A stretch of DNA of 64,000 nt from Nitrospira sp. BO4 (GCA_030144965.1 JAMPUU010000016.1:1-64000), one strand, 5' to 3'. Positions 1 to 7,357 are shown, counted from the first letter of the stretch. The notes: a model not told the origin generated them from the sequence alone. Program-made: numbers and translations.

Positions 1-95
1 CCGATCCCCAGGATCGCCAGCCAGCCCAACTTCACCGGCTTCGAGTCATACCACTGTGAAATGTCATACCCTCGCCCCGAACTGTCAGCTGCCAT
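1..95 (-). CDS. amoC: Ammonia monooxygenase subunit C (AmoC), N-terminal fragment
   Basis: The window edge cuts this gene, leaving 31 codons. The N-terminus reads MAADSSGRGYDISQWYDSK and runs into a hydrophobic stretch beginning KLGWLAILGI. The segment YDxSxWYDSK, directly before the first membrane helix, is characteristic of AmoC of ammonia-oxidising bacteria; AmoC is an integral membrane subunit of the copper-dependent ammonia monooxygenase. The start is the ATG at 95-93, with a GGAGG ribosome-binding site at 104-108, eight bases upstream. The gene lies downstream of copC-copD on the same strand, and amoA and amoB would be expected left of the window. The family call rests on about 30 residues plus context. 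A PmoC-type subunit of a related monooxygenase is the alternative. Confidence 0.78.
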   Translation of the reverse strand, partial: MAADSSGRGYDISQWYDSKPVKLGWLAILGI

Positions 96-454
96 GTCCC
101 CTACCTCCTTGTGTTAAATGAAAGTGTGCAGCTACCGAATGCTAGATTCCAGAGAAAAGATCCCGCCACACGTTATGAATTTATTCCAGTGGAAGGACCC
201 GCGAAAAGGTGAACAAGTATCCGACAAAGCTTCAAGACGAGTCAAGCAAAATATCATGGGTGAGGCCAGCTAAACCCTTTGCAGACAGCGTAAATGGAAG
301 GTCTGGCTTGTGCGCCCGCAGGTATACTCTTGTAGGTGTTGGAAGTCAAGGTGAGCCGGTGTGGTTTCTTGCCCCAGTTCTGCCTGCGGACCAGTCTTAT
401 GTAGGGTGTTCTGTTTAAACGGAAATGGTCCGGTCGACTACACAAGAACATTCT
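96..454. other. Intergenic region between copD and amoC
   Basis: These 359 bases separate the copD stop from the amoC start and must contain the amoC leader and probably its promoter. Apart from the amoC ribosome-binding site at 104-108 I see no convincing -35/-10 pair, hairpin or conserved small gene. Short open frames here have no family features. Confidence 0.5.
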
Positions 455-2479
455 TCAATGAACGTGATCGCCGGGAGGAGGCAAGATCTCTCGCTCTTGA
501 TTGAGTTGGGTGATCTGCTGTGCCAGGAAAGCAATATCCGTCCATCCCGACCCGTCGCCATCAGGGATCCATCGCGCCCGCAAATACCCGTAGCGGTCAA
601 AGAGAAATTCCATGTGCTTCGGGCGTGTCCCTTCACCGAACAGGTCCGGAATGGAGAGGGTTCGACGGAAGAGGGCATAGCTGCGGGCGATCTCTCGTGC
701 GCCCTGCGTGACGACAGGAAAGGGCATATCGTGCATGGCCGCGGCAAGTTCATCCGGAGGCAGGTCGGTCATGGGAACTGCCAAGATGGCCGTATTCTTT
801 CCGGTGATCGTGGCGGCAGCCGTGCGTAATTGGTCAAGCCGCCCGCGCGACTCCGGCCAGGAGAAGAGAACGAGCAGCACGGCTTGTTTCCCGCGAAAAT
901 CCTTCAAGGTGCCGCTCGACCCGTCGTGCCCCGTGTACGAGAAGTTGGGCGTAGCCATGAACGGTTGCTCAGGGAGAATGCGGGGGGTAATGATTCTCGA
1001 TTGATACCCTCGGGAATTGGCATGAAGAAAGTTCAGCACATCCCAGCGCTCCTCCTCGGAGAATTTTTCGCCGAAGGGCGGCATGATCCCGTTGAATCGC
1101 CCGTAGGTCAGCCAATGGAAGAAATCGCCCGCCGTGTGCATGGCGGTATGAGGCTCCGTGAGAAGGTCTACCGGTTGTTTCGGTAACGTCTTGGCCAGCA
1201 CACCGTTCCCTTTTGCTTGGGGTCCATGACAAGGAATGCAATTTCCGGTAAAGAGCTCGACACCGTTTGCGATGGAAATGGCATCGAACGGTACCGGGGT
1301 TTTCCTATACGTTTCCGGGTACGATTGCACGGCGATGGGATAGAAGGTTGCGGCGAGTCCGAAGATCCCCAGGACTGTCGGCACCGCGATCCGCCACGAG
1401 GCCTTCCAGCTTTTCCGACGACCGAGAATGATCGTCGCGGCGGTTAGCATGAGGAACACGATTCCAACCCCTACGAGAGTCCGTACAAGCCAGTCGCCCC
1501 ACGTGGCGTCGATCGAGAAACGGAATGGATAGGGCCAGTTATCAATGATGTCATGCTTGGCGGGGACAGCATTGGCCAGTAAGGTCGCAACGATCACCAA
1601 GAGGATGGCGAGGAGAAACTCGATTTTGACCCATGTCGTGAGCTTTTGTCCGGCCGCTACGGCTGTTTCAGAACTCTGCTTGAGTGATGGTACCCAAACA
1701 GACTTTGCTCGCGAGGCGATGGAAAGAATGACGGCAAGTAACGTCACCTTTGTGATGAGGAGCCAGCCATAAGTGGTTGCGACCAGTCCGGCATAATTGG
1801 TGTCAATCATACGATTGGCCACGACGACGCCTGACGCGACGACGGCGATCATCGTGGGGAGAGCTATCGCTGAAAACCGGTTCAACACGTCGCTGGCGCG
1901 CGTTCTTTGTTCGGTCGAGCCTGTCGTGGCGCCGGCGGATGAAGAGGCGACCAGGATGACTCCCGGGAGGCCGCCGAACCAGGCGCTGGCCACGATAAGA
2001 TGCACGGCATAGGACAACGTAGCGAGCAGCGCTTGTTCTTCGGCTGCCGAATGGCTGGCGAGTGAGCCGAGGGCCAAGGTCAGCGCAGCGGCTGATGCAC
2101 ACAGGACGTAGCGCCATCGTGCCGCGGACGCATTCAGAACGTACAGGACAATCGCAAGAACCGCGAGAGCGCTGGTCGCACGTAGGACCCAAATAAGGCC
2201 GATTCTGGTCTTTTGCAAGAAATCCAACCAGGCTTGTGGATTCCAGGCATTTTCAGGGACTCCGGTCGCTTGCGCAGTGGTGGTCGCCAAAAGACCGAAT
2301 AGCCCAATCAGAATTGCAAGTGCCAGCCAGGGAAAGGTCTTTTTTAGGTGGGTCGGCCACGGATGTCCGGAGCCGGCGAATGTCTGCTCGGCGATTGCTA
2401 AAAAGATGCAACCACCGATCAATATCATGTTGGACGCTAGTTGCAGAAAGCGGAACAGCGCACCGGCAGCCTCGATCAT
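455..2479 (-). CDS. copD: CopD-type copper membrane protein fused to cytochrome c and a redoxin-like domain
   Basis: This 674-residue protein has three parts. Residues 1-385 form a polytopic membrane region of the CopD (copper import/resistance) family, with many hydrophobic helices and conserved His residues such as those in SHSA and the YAVHL stretch. Residues about 400-490 are a mono-haem cytochrome c domain with the haem-binding motif CIPCH at 414-418 and a likely Met ligand in MPPFG near 466. Residues about 505-655 resemble a thioredoxin/Sco fold, but where a CxxC or CxxxC would lie the sequence reads FSWPESRG, so the redox cysteines are absent. Ordinary CopD is near 300 residues, so this is an unusual fusion. 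Its ATG overlaps the copC stop by four bases, implying translational coupling. A role in supplying copper to ammonia monooxygenase is inferred from position. Confidence 0.85.
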   Translation of the reverse strand: MIEAAGALFRFLQLASNMILIGGCIFLAIAEQTFAGSGHPWPTHLKKTFPWLALAILIGLFGLLATTTAQATGVPENAWNPQAWLDFLQKTRIGLIWVLRATSALAVLAIVLYVLNASAARWRYVLCASAAALTLALGSLASHSAAEEQALLATLSYAVHLIVASAWFGGLPGVILVASSSAGATTGSTEQRTRASDVLNRFSAIALPTMIAVVASGVVVANRMIDTNYAGLVATTYGWLLITKVTLLAVILSIASRAKSVWVPSLKQSSETAVAAGQKLTTWVKIEFLLAILLVIVATLLANAVPAKHDIIDNWPYPFRFSIDATWGDWLVRTLVGVGIVFLMLTAATIILGRRKSWKASWRIAVPTVLGIFGLAATFYPIAVQSYPETYRKTPVPFDAISIANGVELFTGNCIPCHGPQAKGNGVLAKTLPKQPVDLLTEPHTAMHTAGDFFHWLTYGRFNGIMPPFGEKFSEEERWDVLNFLHANSRGYQSRIITPRILPEQPFMATPNFSYTGHDGSSGTLKDFRGKQAVLLVLFSWPESRGRLDQLRTAAATITGKNTAILAVPMTDLPPDELAAAMHDMPFPVVTQGAREIARSYALFRRTLSIPDLFGEGTRPKHMEFLFDRYGYLRARWIPDGDGSGWTDIAFLAQQITQLNQEREILPPPGDHVH

Positions 2480-2877
2480 TTCCTTTGAACTTCGCCCTTT
2501 ACGGTAAAGTCGAAGGCAGATTCGACTACGTGACCATCGACGGAGAGGACACGAAATTTTACAGAATACTTGCCGGGTGCCAACTCCGGTAATGGCAGTA
2601 GAATCGATTTTTGGTCATCCGGGGCGAGGGTGGGTTTCAAGTCGGTGATCGGCTGCTTCTTGGCATCGAGGACCACGAGCGAGGCGTAATCACCTTCAAT
2701 TTTCTCGTTGAACCACAACCGCACTTGAGTCGGCGACTTGGTGAGGACGGCTCGTCGTGGAGGCTCCGCCTTGACCAGCATAGAATGCGCAAAGGCCGAG
2801 GTGATGGGCATTCCCAGGGCGAATGTCACGATCAAAATGAAGCGCACAAACGTACGCCTGCGTGGTGAGCCGATCAT
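2476..2877 (-). CDS. copC: Periplasmic copper-binding protein CopC
   Basis: The protein has 133 residues: a signal peptide ending around SAFA, then a mature chain beginning HSMLVKAEPP. An N-terminal His directly after the signal cleavage site, with a second His near the C-terminus (SVDGHVVES), is the Cu(II)-binding arrangement of CopC. The internal sequence LWFNEKIE and the C-terminal FDFTVKG match the CopC beta-sandwich family. The gene is in the middle of the minus-strand copper/amo run, after the AmoD-type genes and overlapping copD by four bases. It most likely buffers or shuttles periplasmic copper for CopD and the monooxygenase. The length is normal for the family. Confidence 0.9.
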   Translation of the reverse strand: MIGSPRRRTFVRFILIVTFALGMPITSAFAHSMLVKAEPPRRAVLTKSPTQVRLWFNEKIEGDYASLVVLDAKKQPITDLKPTLAPDDQKSILLPLPELAPGKYSVKFRVLSVDGHVVESAFDFTVKGEVQRK

Positions 2878-2956
2878 TATTCCTCCTCGTGCCCGATTGC
2901 TGCACCCGAGAAAACGTGACGCGTCTGGCTGTTTAGAATATCGCTTCAGCGATGGG

Positions 2957-3550
2957 TCAGCCGCCTACGGCACGGGTGATTTCCGAAGGTTTACGACGAT
3001 CGCGAAAGGCGAAGAATACAACGACAGCGATACCGACCAAGACAGGCAGAATAAGCATCATATAGTGTTGCAGGTGTGAAACGGCTCCTGTTTCACCGAC
3101 TGAGAAAGGAAAGCGTGAGACGTGCTCGCGCTTTTCGCCGATTGATACCAGCCCGACGAACTTACCGGGCTTGTCAAAGTTGTATTTCACGTCGATGGAT
3201 CCGGTTGGGTAAACCTTGGCAGGGAGGTGTGTGACGGTGATGGCTTCGAGATTGTCCTCCGAGCCGGTATCTCTGATGATACGCACTTCCACCGGGATCG
3301 AGCGAAGCTCCTGTTCCACATAATCAAGAACCAGGACCGTGTTTCCCAGCCCCGGTAGTTCCTGGCAGAATTGCTTATCGTAATAGCTGTCAGGCTGGTA
3401 GCTGTTGAAGTACATCTTGTAGGGTCCGATATGCAGGACACAGGTGTCTGTCGCCAATTCGTGTCCATGCTGGGCCAGCGCCGAGAACGGAGCTGCGACC
3501 AGAATCAACAAACAACACACCCATACACGAATCAGAAAGTGACGGGACAT
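2957..3550 (-). CDS. AmoD/AmoE (PmoD)-family periplasmic protein with C-terminal membrane anchor
   Basis: I place the start at the internal ATG 3550-3548, giving 197 residues, because AGAGG lies eight bases upstream; a longer in-frame start exists 33 bases earlier. The protein has a signal peptide ending at SALA, an HG pair near the mature N-terminus, a Cys in TDTC, a YFNSYQP motif, a second Cys in FCQELP, and one transmembrane helix near the C-terminus followed by RDRRKPS. It is clearly paralogous to the gene just upstream: both contain a shared TGSEDNLEA segment and SRFPFSVGE. This architecture is that of AmoD/AmoE, related to PmoD, which bind copper in the periplasm and accompany ammonia or methane monooxygenase. 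It is probably the AmoD counterpart, since copC follows directly; the exact symbol is uncertain. Confidence 0.75.
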   Translation of the reverse strand: MSRHFLIRVWVCCLLILVAAPFSALAQHGHELATDTCVLHIGPYKMYFNSYQPDSYYDKQFCQELPGLGNTVLVLDYVEQELRSIPVEVRIIRDTGSEDNLEAITVTHLPAKVYPTGSIDVKYNFDKPGKFVGLVSIGEKREHVSRFPFSVGETGAVSHLQHYMMLILPVLVGIAVVVFFAFRDRRKPSEITRAVGG

Positions 3551-3611
3551 TTTCAAACCTCTTCTTTCTCCGGTCCCTATCATTCGTAGCGACTCTGTCG
3601 CAGTTGCTACC

Positions 3612-4199
3612 TTAGGAAACCGCTATCTGCGACGGTTTGCGGCGATCACGCATGAAAAACACAATCCCCACTACGATGATCACGGCCGCTACGGGAACCA
3701 TATAGATGTTAAGGAATTTTGAAAAAAACTTCGGCTCTCCTACCGAGAATGGAAACCGGGAGATATGCTGCTGCTTGTCGCCCACGGTGACCATGCCGAC
3801 GAATTTCCCCGGCTTGTCAAAAGTGTACGTAAAATCGATGGAACCATTGGGATACACCTTTGCTGGAAGGTGGAAGACCGTATTCGCCTCAAGATTGTCC
3901 TCCGAGCCGGTGTCCTTGATAATGCGAACTTCGGCGGGTAGCGTGCGAAGTTCTTGTTCGATGTAATCTAGGACGACAATCGTTTGGCCAGTCGCCGGGA
4001 TATCTTCACAAAATTGCTTTTCCTGTGTGTTCTCAGGTTGGTAGCCGCTGAAGTGCATCATAAAGGGCCCAACCGTGAGTTTGCACATGTCCTCGGCCAT
4101 GGATAGCCCACCGTGAGCATGGACTTGTGAAGACAAGAGAGCACCCATAACAAATACTGCACATCCAACCGTCAGCTTTAGGTTTACGAAAGGCCTCAT
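3612..4199 (-). CDS. AmoD/AmoE (PmoD)-family periplasmic protein, second copy
   Basis: This 195-residue protein has a signal peptide, then HGGLSMAEDMC, the motif MHFSGYQP, FCEDIP and a C-terminal membrane helix ending in MRDRRKPS. It is the closest relative of its downstream neighbour, sharing the central block EVRIIKDTGSEDNLEA and the SRFPFSVGE block. The two Cys and the His/Met-rich segment between them are plausible copper ligands, as in the PmoD family; that is inference from family, not shown here. A GAGAGGG ribosome-binding site precedes the ATG at 4199. In other ammonia oxidisers two such genes (amoE, amoD) follow amoB and precede copCD, and this gene fits the AmoE position. No truncation or frameshift is apparent. 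Confidence 0.75.
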   Translation of the reverse strand: MRPFVNLKLTVGCAVFVMGALLSSQVHAHGGLSMAEDMCKLTVGPFMMHFSGYQPENTQEKQFCEDIPATGQTIVVLDYIEQELRTLPAEVRIIKDTGSEDNLEANTVFHLPAKVYPNGSIDFTYTFDKPGKFVGMVTVGDKQQHISRFPFSVGEPKFFSKFLNIYMVPVAAVIIVVGIVFFMRDRRKPSQIAVS

Positions 4200-4261
4200 G
4201 ACGATCCCTCTCTGGAATGGTAAAGTGAATGCTTAGATATTGACATGTCATGCCCGGCTGC

Positions 4262-4846
4262 TCATGCGCGACGTCGTGCAAACCAACCCCGCACTTTGAC
4301 CGACTTCGAGAGCTCATACCCGACTATCCCGAGTACCAGAAGCAGTGCCAAAGGCCCCAGTGCTGCGCGTCCGAGCTTTGAATAGTCGACCTGTTGCACT
4401 CGCAGCAAATACGATGAAGGGCTCAGCCCTTCTGCAGTGATGATGACCTTATACAGACCCTTGTCCAATTTGGCTTCGCCCCTCACGACACCGTCCGGGT
4501 GAGAAGCCGGCTTCCAAAACGCCACTGTCTTGGCCTCGTCTTGCTCGTTTTCATTGACCCCTTGGACGATTTTGACCCCAACCTGCAGTGTCCGAAGGCT
4601 TGGGTCGACCAGGTCTACGACCAGGAAGGTATCGCCAACATCGGGGATGTCCGTGCAGTATTGAGCTTTCGGCTCAATTTGAGGTTGGTATGCGCTGAAG
4701 TGCACCAGGTTGCCACCGATTCTGCGCACACAGGTGTCCTCTTCGATCGACACGTTTCCGTGCGCCATGATGGTGCCGGGGTTCAATGTCGCCGCGAGAA
4801 CGAATAGATAAAGAAGCGGGCCGATACGTCTTGCCTGCTTGATCAT
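4262..4846 (-). CDS. Divergent AmoD/AmoE-like periplasmic protein, first gene of the copper/amo run
   Basis: This 194-residue protein repeats the family plan: signal peptide ending around IMA, HGNVSIEEDTC, VHFSAYQP, YCTDIP, then a beta-rich domain and a C-terminal transmembrane helix (GPLALLLVLGIVGYEL) with a basic tail. It lacks the TGSEDNLEA and SRFPFSVGE blocks shared by the next two genes, so it is the most divergent member. It opens the minus-strand run and has a candidate promoter at 4892-4921. Function is inferred only from family resemblance and position: a membrane-anchored periplasmic copper protein serving the monooxygenase. A separate lineage-specific role is possible, because a third paralogue is not part of the classical amoCABED arrangement. 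Confidence 0.65.
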   Translation of the reverse strand: MIKQARRIGPLLYLFVLAATLNPGTIMAHGNVSIEEDTCVRRIGGNLVHFSAYQPQIEPKAQYCTDIPDVGDTFLVVDLVDPSLRTLQVGVKIVQGVNENEQDEAKTVAFWKPASHPDGVVRGEAKLDKGLYKVIITAEGLSPSSYLLRVQQVDYSKLGRAALGPLALLLVLGIVGYELSKSVKVRGWFARRRA

Positions 4847-4876
4847 GAGGTCATCTGTCGTGTCAAATTTCAGACG

Positions 4877-4921
4877 GTCGATATTCGACGGAATTTACCA
4901 TCCTGCAGACCGCTCTTTCAA
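4877..4921 (-). promoter_or_regulatory. Candidate promoter and operator of the AmoD-copCD run
   Basis: On the minus strand TTGAAA (4921-4916) and TAAATT (4897-4892) are separated by 18 bases, a fair sigma-70 match. Just downstream, near the expected start point, lies the palindrome GTCGA-tat-TCGAC at 4877-4889, which could be an operator. The gene starts at 4846. Both assignments are from pattern only. Confidence 0.4.
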
Positions 4922-5051
4922 GTAGTCGAACCACGCGTCTTGGTGCGCACTAGAAGACGGCCTCACTTTAGCTATGGTCGCAGCCCATGAGACTGAGAAT
5001 TCATGTCATCTGAAACTGAGAAGTAAACTCGAAATGGAACTATTTCTCGAG

Positions 5052-5090
5052 TTGACGATATCGATCAGACGTGGTGATAATGGCAATAAG
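5052..5090 (+). promoter_or_regulatory. Promoter of the bacterioferritin pair, with a partial Fur-box resemblance
   Basis: TTGACG at 5052-5057 and GATAAT at 5076-5081 are 18 bases apart, a good sigma-70 promoter about 40 bases before the first bfr ATG. The sequence GATAATGGCAATAAG starting at 5076 resembles one half of a Fur box and overlaps the -10. Iron control is plausible but the match is weaker than at 7745 or 13671. Confidence 0.5.
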
Positions 5091-5121
5091 ACAGAGGCGT
5101 AGCAAGAAAGGAGAACGTATC

Positions 5122-5598
5122 ATGAAAGCAAAAGAAGGGGTCGTCAACATCCTCAACAAAATCCTGACGGCGGATTTGACCGCCATCAATCAGTATTTCG
5201 TCCATGCCAAAATGTGCGAAAACTGGGGGTATGAACGCCTCCAGCATAAAGTGCGCGAACGGAGCATCGATGAGATGAAGGATGCCGATGAACTCATCGG
5301 TCATATTCTGTACCTGGAAGGTGTGCCCAATATGCAGCGAATGAACGCTGTCCAGGTCGGTGAGACCGTTCCTGAACAGCTTAAATTGGACTTGAAGGCA
5401 GAGCAGGAGATGCTGAGCTTACTGAATGAAGGCATCGTGCATTGCACCAAGGTCACCGATTTCACGACGCGGCACATGCTCGAAGACATGGCGAAAGATG
5501 TCGACGCCCATATCGATTGGATCGAAACCCAATTTGATACCATCAAACAAGTCGGTCTGGAGAATTACCTCGCCGAACAAATCAAGAAAGAATCCTGA
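5122..5598 (+). CDS. bfr: Bacterioferritin subunit, haem-ligand type with altered ferroxidase centre
   Basis: The protein has 158 residues, normal for bacterioferritin, and aligns along its length with the family (LNKILTADLTAINQYFVHA, SIDEM, HIDWIETQ). The ATG at 5122 is chosen for the GAAAGGAGAA just upstream; an in-frame start 51 bases earlier has no such site. The haem-ligating Met is present at residue 52 (DEM). Several di-iron ligands of the ferroxidase centre are changed: residue 18 is Asp instead of Glu, residue 54 Asp instead of His, and the usual Glu at about 127 is Asp, while Glu51, Glu94 and the late His are kept. It should therefore bind haem but oxidise iron poorly on its own. 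The second subunit gene follows six bases after its stop. Confidence 0.88.
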   Translation: MKAKEGVVNILNKILTADLTAINQYFVHAKMCENWGYERLQHKVRERSIDEMKDADELIGHILYLEGVPNMQRMNAVQVGETVPEQLKLDLKAEQEMLSLLNEGIVHCTKVTDFTTRHMLEDMAKDVDAHIDWIETQFDTIKQVGLENYLAEQIKKES

Positions 5599-5604
5599 GG
5601 CAGC

Positions 5605-6075
5605 ATGAAAGCCAAAGAAGGGGTCGTTGAACGTCTCAACCAGGTATTACAAGCCGAATTAACGGCTGTGCACCAGTATCTGCTGCATGCCGCTATGTGC
5701 AAGAATTGGGGATATGAACGGCTGCATGAGCACTTCAGCCATCTGGCAACTGAAGAAGTGCAACATTCAGCCGGGCTGATGGACCATATCTTGTACCTAG
5801 ACGGGACGCCGGATGTGGAACAGCTCGATACGGTCGCACAGGGGCGGGATGCAGTGGCCCTGTTTCGAGCTGACCTGGAGTTCGAACGTGAAGATGTTGA
5901 ATTGCTCCGAAAGGCGATCGCACATTGCGCCAAGGTGAATGATTTCACAACGCGTCACCTGCTGGAGCATATGATTGAGGATTCGGAAGAGCACGTTGAC
6001 TGGTTCGAAACGCAACTGCGGACGATCGAGCAGGTCGGTCTCGATCGATTTCTTTCGGAGCACATCAAGAAGTAG
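5605..6075 (+). CDS. bfr: Bacterioferritin subunit, ferroxidase type lacking the haem Met
   Basis: This 156-residue protein begins MKAKEGVVE and is clearly paralogous to its upstream neighbour. It keeps the full set of di-iron ligands: Glu18 (QAELTA), Glu51 and His54 (TEEVQH), Glu94, and Glu and His in EDSEEH near 127-130. The residue at 52, which ligates haem in bacterioferritin dimers, is Val instead of Met. The pair thus splits the two functions between subunits, as in the heteromeric BfrA/BfrB systems known from other bacteria, and a mixed 24-mer is likely. The genes are six bases apart and surely cotranscribed. Iron storage beside the amo and haem-rich genes fits a nitrifier with a high iron demand. 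Confidence 0.88.
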   Translation: MKAKEGVVERLNQVLQAELTAVHQYLLHAAMCKNWGYERLHEHFSHLATEEVQHSAGLMDHILYLDGTPDVEQLDTVAQGRDAVALFRADLEFEREDVELLRKAIAHCAKVNDFTTRHLLEHMIEDSEEHVDWFETQLRTIEQVGLDRFLSEHIKK

Positions 6076-6200
6076 TGACTCGTCCATCCTGTTCGGTACG
6101 TGCGGTTCACAAAAGCCCTAAGGGCGAGAGCCCCATCGCTTACAACATCGGCTGCTTACGGGCGCCATGAAGTCAAACATGCCTGATGCTCAAGTCGGCA

Positions 6201-6223
6201 TGATCGCGGAGCTCTCGCGATCA
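6201..6223 (-). terminator. Hairpin overlapping the stop of the zinc-ribbon ORF
   Basis: TGATCGCG and CGCGATCA form an eight-base-pair stem with a seven-base loop, ending exactly on the stop codon (6221-6223) of the small minus-strand frame. No T-run follows, so intrinsic termination is uncertain. The 6076-6609 gap otherwise holds only the zinc-ribbon frame and the tandem-hairpin element. Confidence 0.4.
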
Positions 6224-6382
6224 CGCGCCCAGTGTTTTCAGCCATGCTTTGAGTCGTCGCGTTCGAACCGACCTGGCAAGTCCCCGCGCCTGTCCTCGTT
6301 GACGCTGGAATGAGCGGCACTTGAGGCACCACAGCGAGGGGATCTGATGCCCGGTCGGTTGGTTGCATCGCTGGCAGATCAT
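6221..6382 (-). CDS. Possible small zinc-ribbon protein
   Basis: From the ATG at 6382 this frame encodes 53 residues: MICQRCNQPTGHQ, then WCLKCRSF and a very basic C-terminal half (QRQRGQARGLARSVRTRR). Two CxxC pairs 14 residues apart make a plausible zinc ribbon, and the basic tail suggests nucleic-acid binding. In favour of a real gene are the paired cysteines and a hairpin ending at the stop codon. Against it is the lack of a clear ribosome-binding site; an upstream GTG at 6442 would extend it by 20 residues. It lies between the bacterioferritin genes and the HD-GYP gene. I do not recognise a named family. Confidence 0.4.
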   Translation of the reverse strand: MICQRCNQPTGHQIPSLWCLKCRSFQRQRGQARGLARSVRTRRLKAWLKTLGA

Positions 6383-6514
6383 GATAAGCGTTTCTGCATT
6401 GAAAGTGTGATTCACCGGCTCCACTCTCTCAACGGAGAGCACGGTCCGCTGTCGAATGCGTGTGCGGTGCCTCTCGGGAGTCCTTCTTCAACATTCCGCC
6501 GGTTGAGTGAGGGG

Positions 6515-6578
6515 GGCAAGGGTCCTCGGGAGGTGAGGCCCCTTGCCTGTAAAGTGGGAGGGATGGGGGCTCCCACTT
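6515..6578 (+). ncRNA. Tandem-hairpin element, copy A
   Basis: Hairpin 1 (6515-6547) has an outer stem GGCAAGGG/CCCTTGCC and an inner stem CCTC/GAGG closing the loop GGGAGGT. Hairpin 2 (6552-6578) pairs AAGTGGGAG with CTCCCACTT. A second copy at 9782-9843 keeps both hairpins with paired substitutions. Its hairpin 2 pairs through G-T wobbles that work only if the plus strand is the RNA. No known riboswitch consensus fits. The loop GGGAGGT is unchanged between copies. Confidence 0.45.
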
Positions 6579-6609
6579 CGGGACCGGTGTATACGGTAGG
6601 CCGCCTGTG

Positions 6610-7302
6610 TTAGAGGTGAAGAGTTTCATTCAAACCTGTAGTCTCGATCTTTCCTAAGAGTTCACCCAAAAGACTGACGACAAAAGGGTCAAATTGCGTT
6701 GCTGAGGCTACTCGGAGGATTCGAAGCGCGATGTGATCCCGGAGACCTTGATCAGCGACACCGGGAATATCAATGGCGTCGAATGCATCCGCAACGGCCA
6801 GGATTCTCGCTCCCAAGGGAATAAACTCTCCTCTTAGACCATACGGGTAACCGGACCCATCCCAACGCTCATGGTGGTGTGCAATCATCATGGTTGCATC
6901 GCGGAGGAAGGAAAAGGGTTCAAGTAACGTGGCACCGAGCCGCGGGTGGTTTTGAATCGCCACGTAGGATTCCGGATCGAGCGACCCTTGCTCGGATTGT
7001 AAGTGGAGCGGCAACATGAGAAGGCCGACATCGTGAAGCAGGGCGGCCAGTTTCAGCTGGTGTAAAGTCACGGCATCGAGATGCGCGGCTTCCCCGATCA
7101 AAAGCGCGATGGCGGCCGTCTTTTGCCCATGTCCTGCTTGCCAAGGGAGCAGTAGATCGAGCTCCTTGCTTACCTGCCGGACGAGGATGCTTTCGAGGTC
7201 GCGGCGGGATGTATGTGGCAGATAAAGATGATCGATCTTTCTGAGCATGCCTTGAATACTCAGAACGGCTGGCTCAACTTTATCTGGCGTGTACACGCGC
7301 AT
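6610..7302 (-). CDS. HD-GYP domain protein (putative cyclic-di-GMP phosphodiesterase)
   Basis: From the ATG at 7302, with GGAGG six bases upstream, the protein has 230 residues. It shows the HD-GYP signatures: LLHDVGLL (HD), then HHHERWDGSGYPYGLRG (HHExxDGxGYP), then IPLGARILAVADAFDA. There is no receiver, PAS or membrane region, so it is a stand-alone HD-GYP domain with about 60 extra N-terminal residues. The family hydrolyses cyclic di-GMP; all metal ligands that I can check appear present. The open frame continues upstream of this start through a structured leader, but that part is not protein-like. The leader and the first 35 codons are duplicated, in degraded form, at 9741-10077. Upstream on the same strand is a Com-like gene with a Fur-box promoter, so iron may influence it by read-through. 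Confidence 0.8.
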   Translation of the reverse strand: MRVYTPDKVEPAVLSIQGMLRKIDHLYLPHTSRRDLESILVRQVSKELDLLLPWQAGHGQKTAAIALLIGEAAHLDAVTLHQLKLAALLHDVGLLMLPLHLQSEQGSLDPESYVAIQNHPRLGATLLEPFSFLRDATMMIAHHHERWDGSGYPYGLRGEFIPLGARILAVADAFDAIDIPGVADQGLRDHIALRILRVASATQFDPFVVSLLGELLGKIETTGLNETLHL

Positions 7303-7323
7303 GACTCGCCTCCGTAAGAACGA

Positions 7324-7357
7324 AGAGCCCAGGACCACCCGCGTGATCCTGGGCTCT
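7324..7357 (-). promoter_or_regulatory. Leader hairpin of the HD-GYP gene
   Basis: AGAGCCCAGGA and TCCTGGGCTCT form a perfect 11-base-pair stem with a 12-base loop, ending 22 bases before the HD-GYP start and just before its ribosome-binding site. The same stem with a different loop occurs at 10044-10077, again before a ribosome-binding site and start. It may control expression as an attenuator or protect the mRNA 5' end. Confidence 0.5.

Noticed and set aside
209..418. 69-codon plus-strand frame in the copD-amoC gap
   Set aside because: It shows no ribosome-binding site, no recognisable motif and overlaps an opposite frame of similar length; it looks like chance.
5076..5090. Strong Fur box before the bacterioferritin genes
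   Set aside because: Only one half resembles the consensus; it is kept as a weak remark in the promoter entry and not called as a site.
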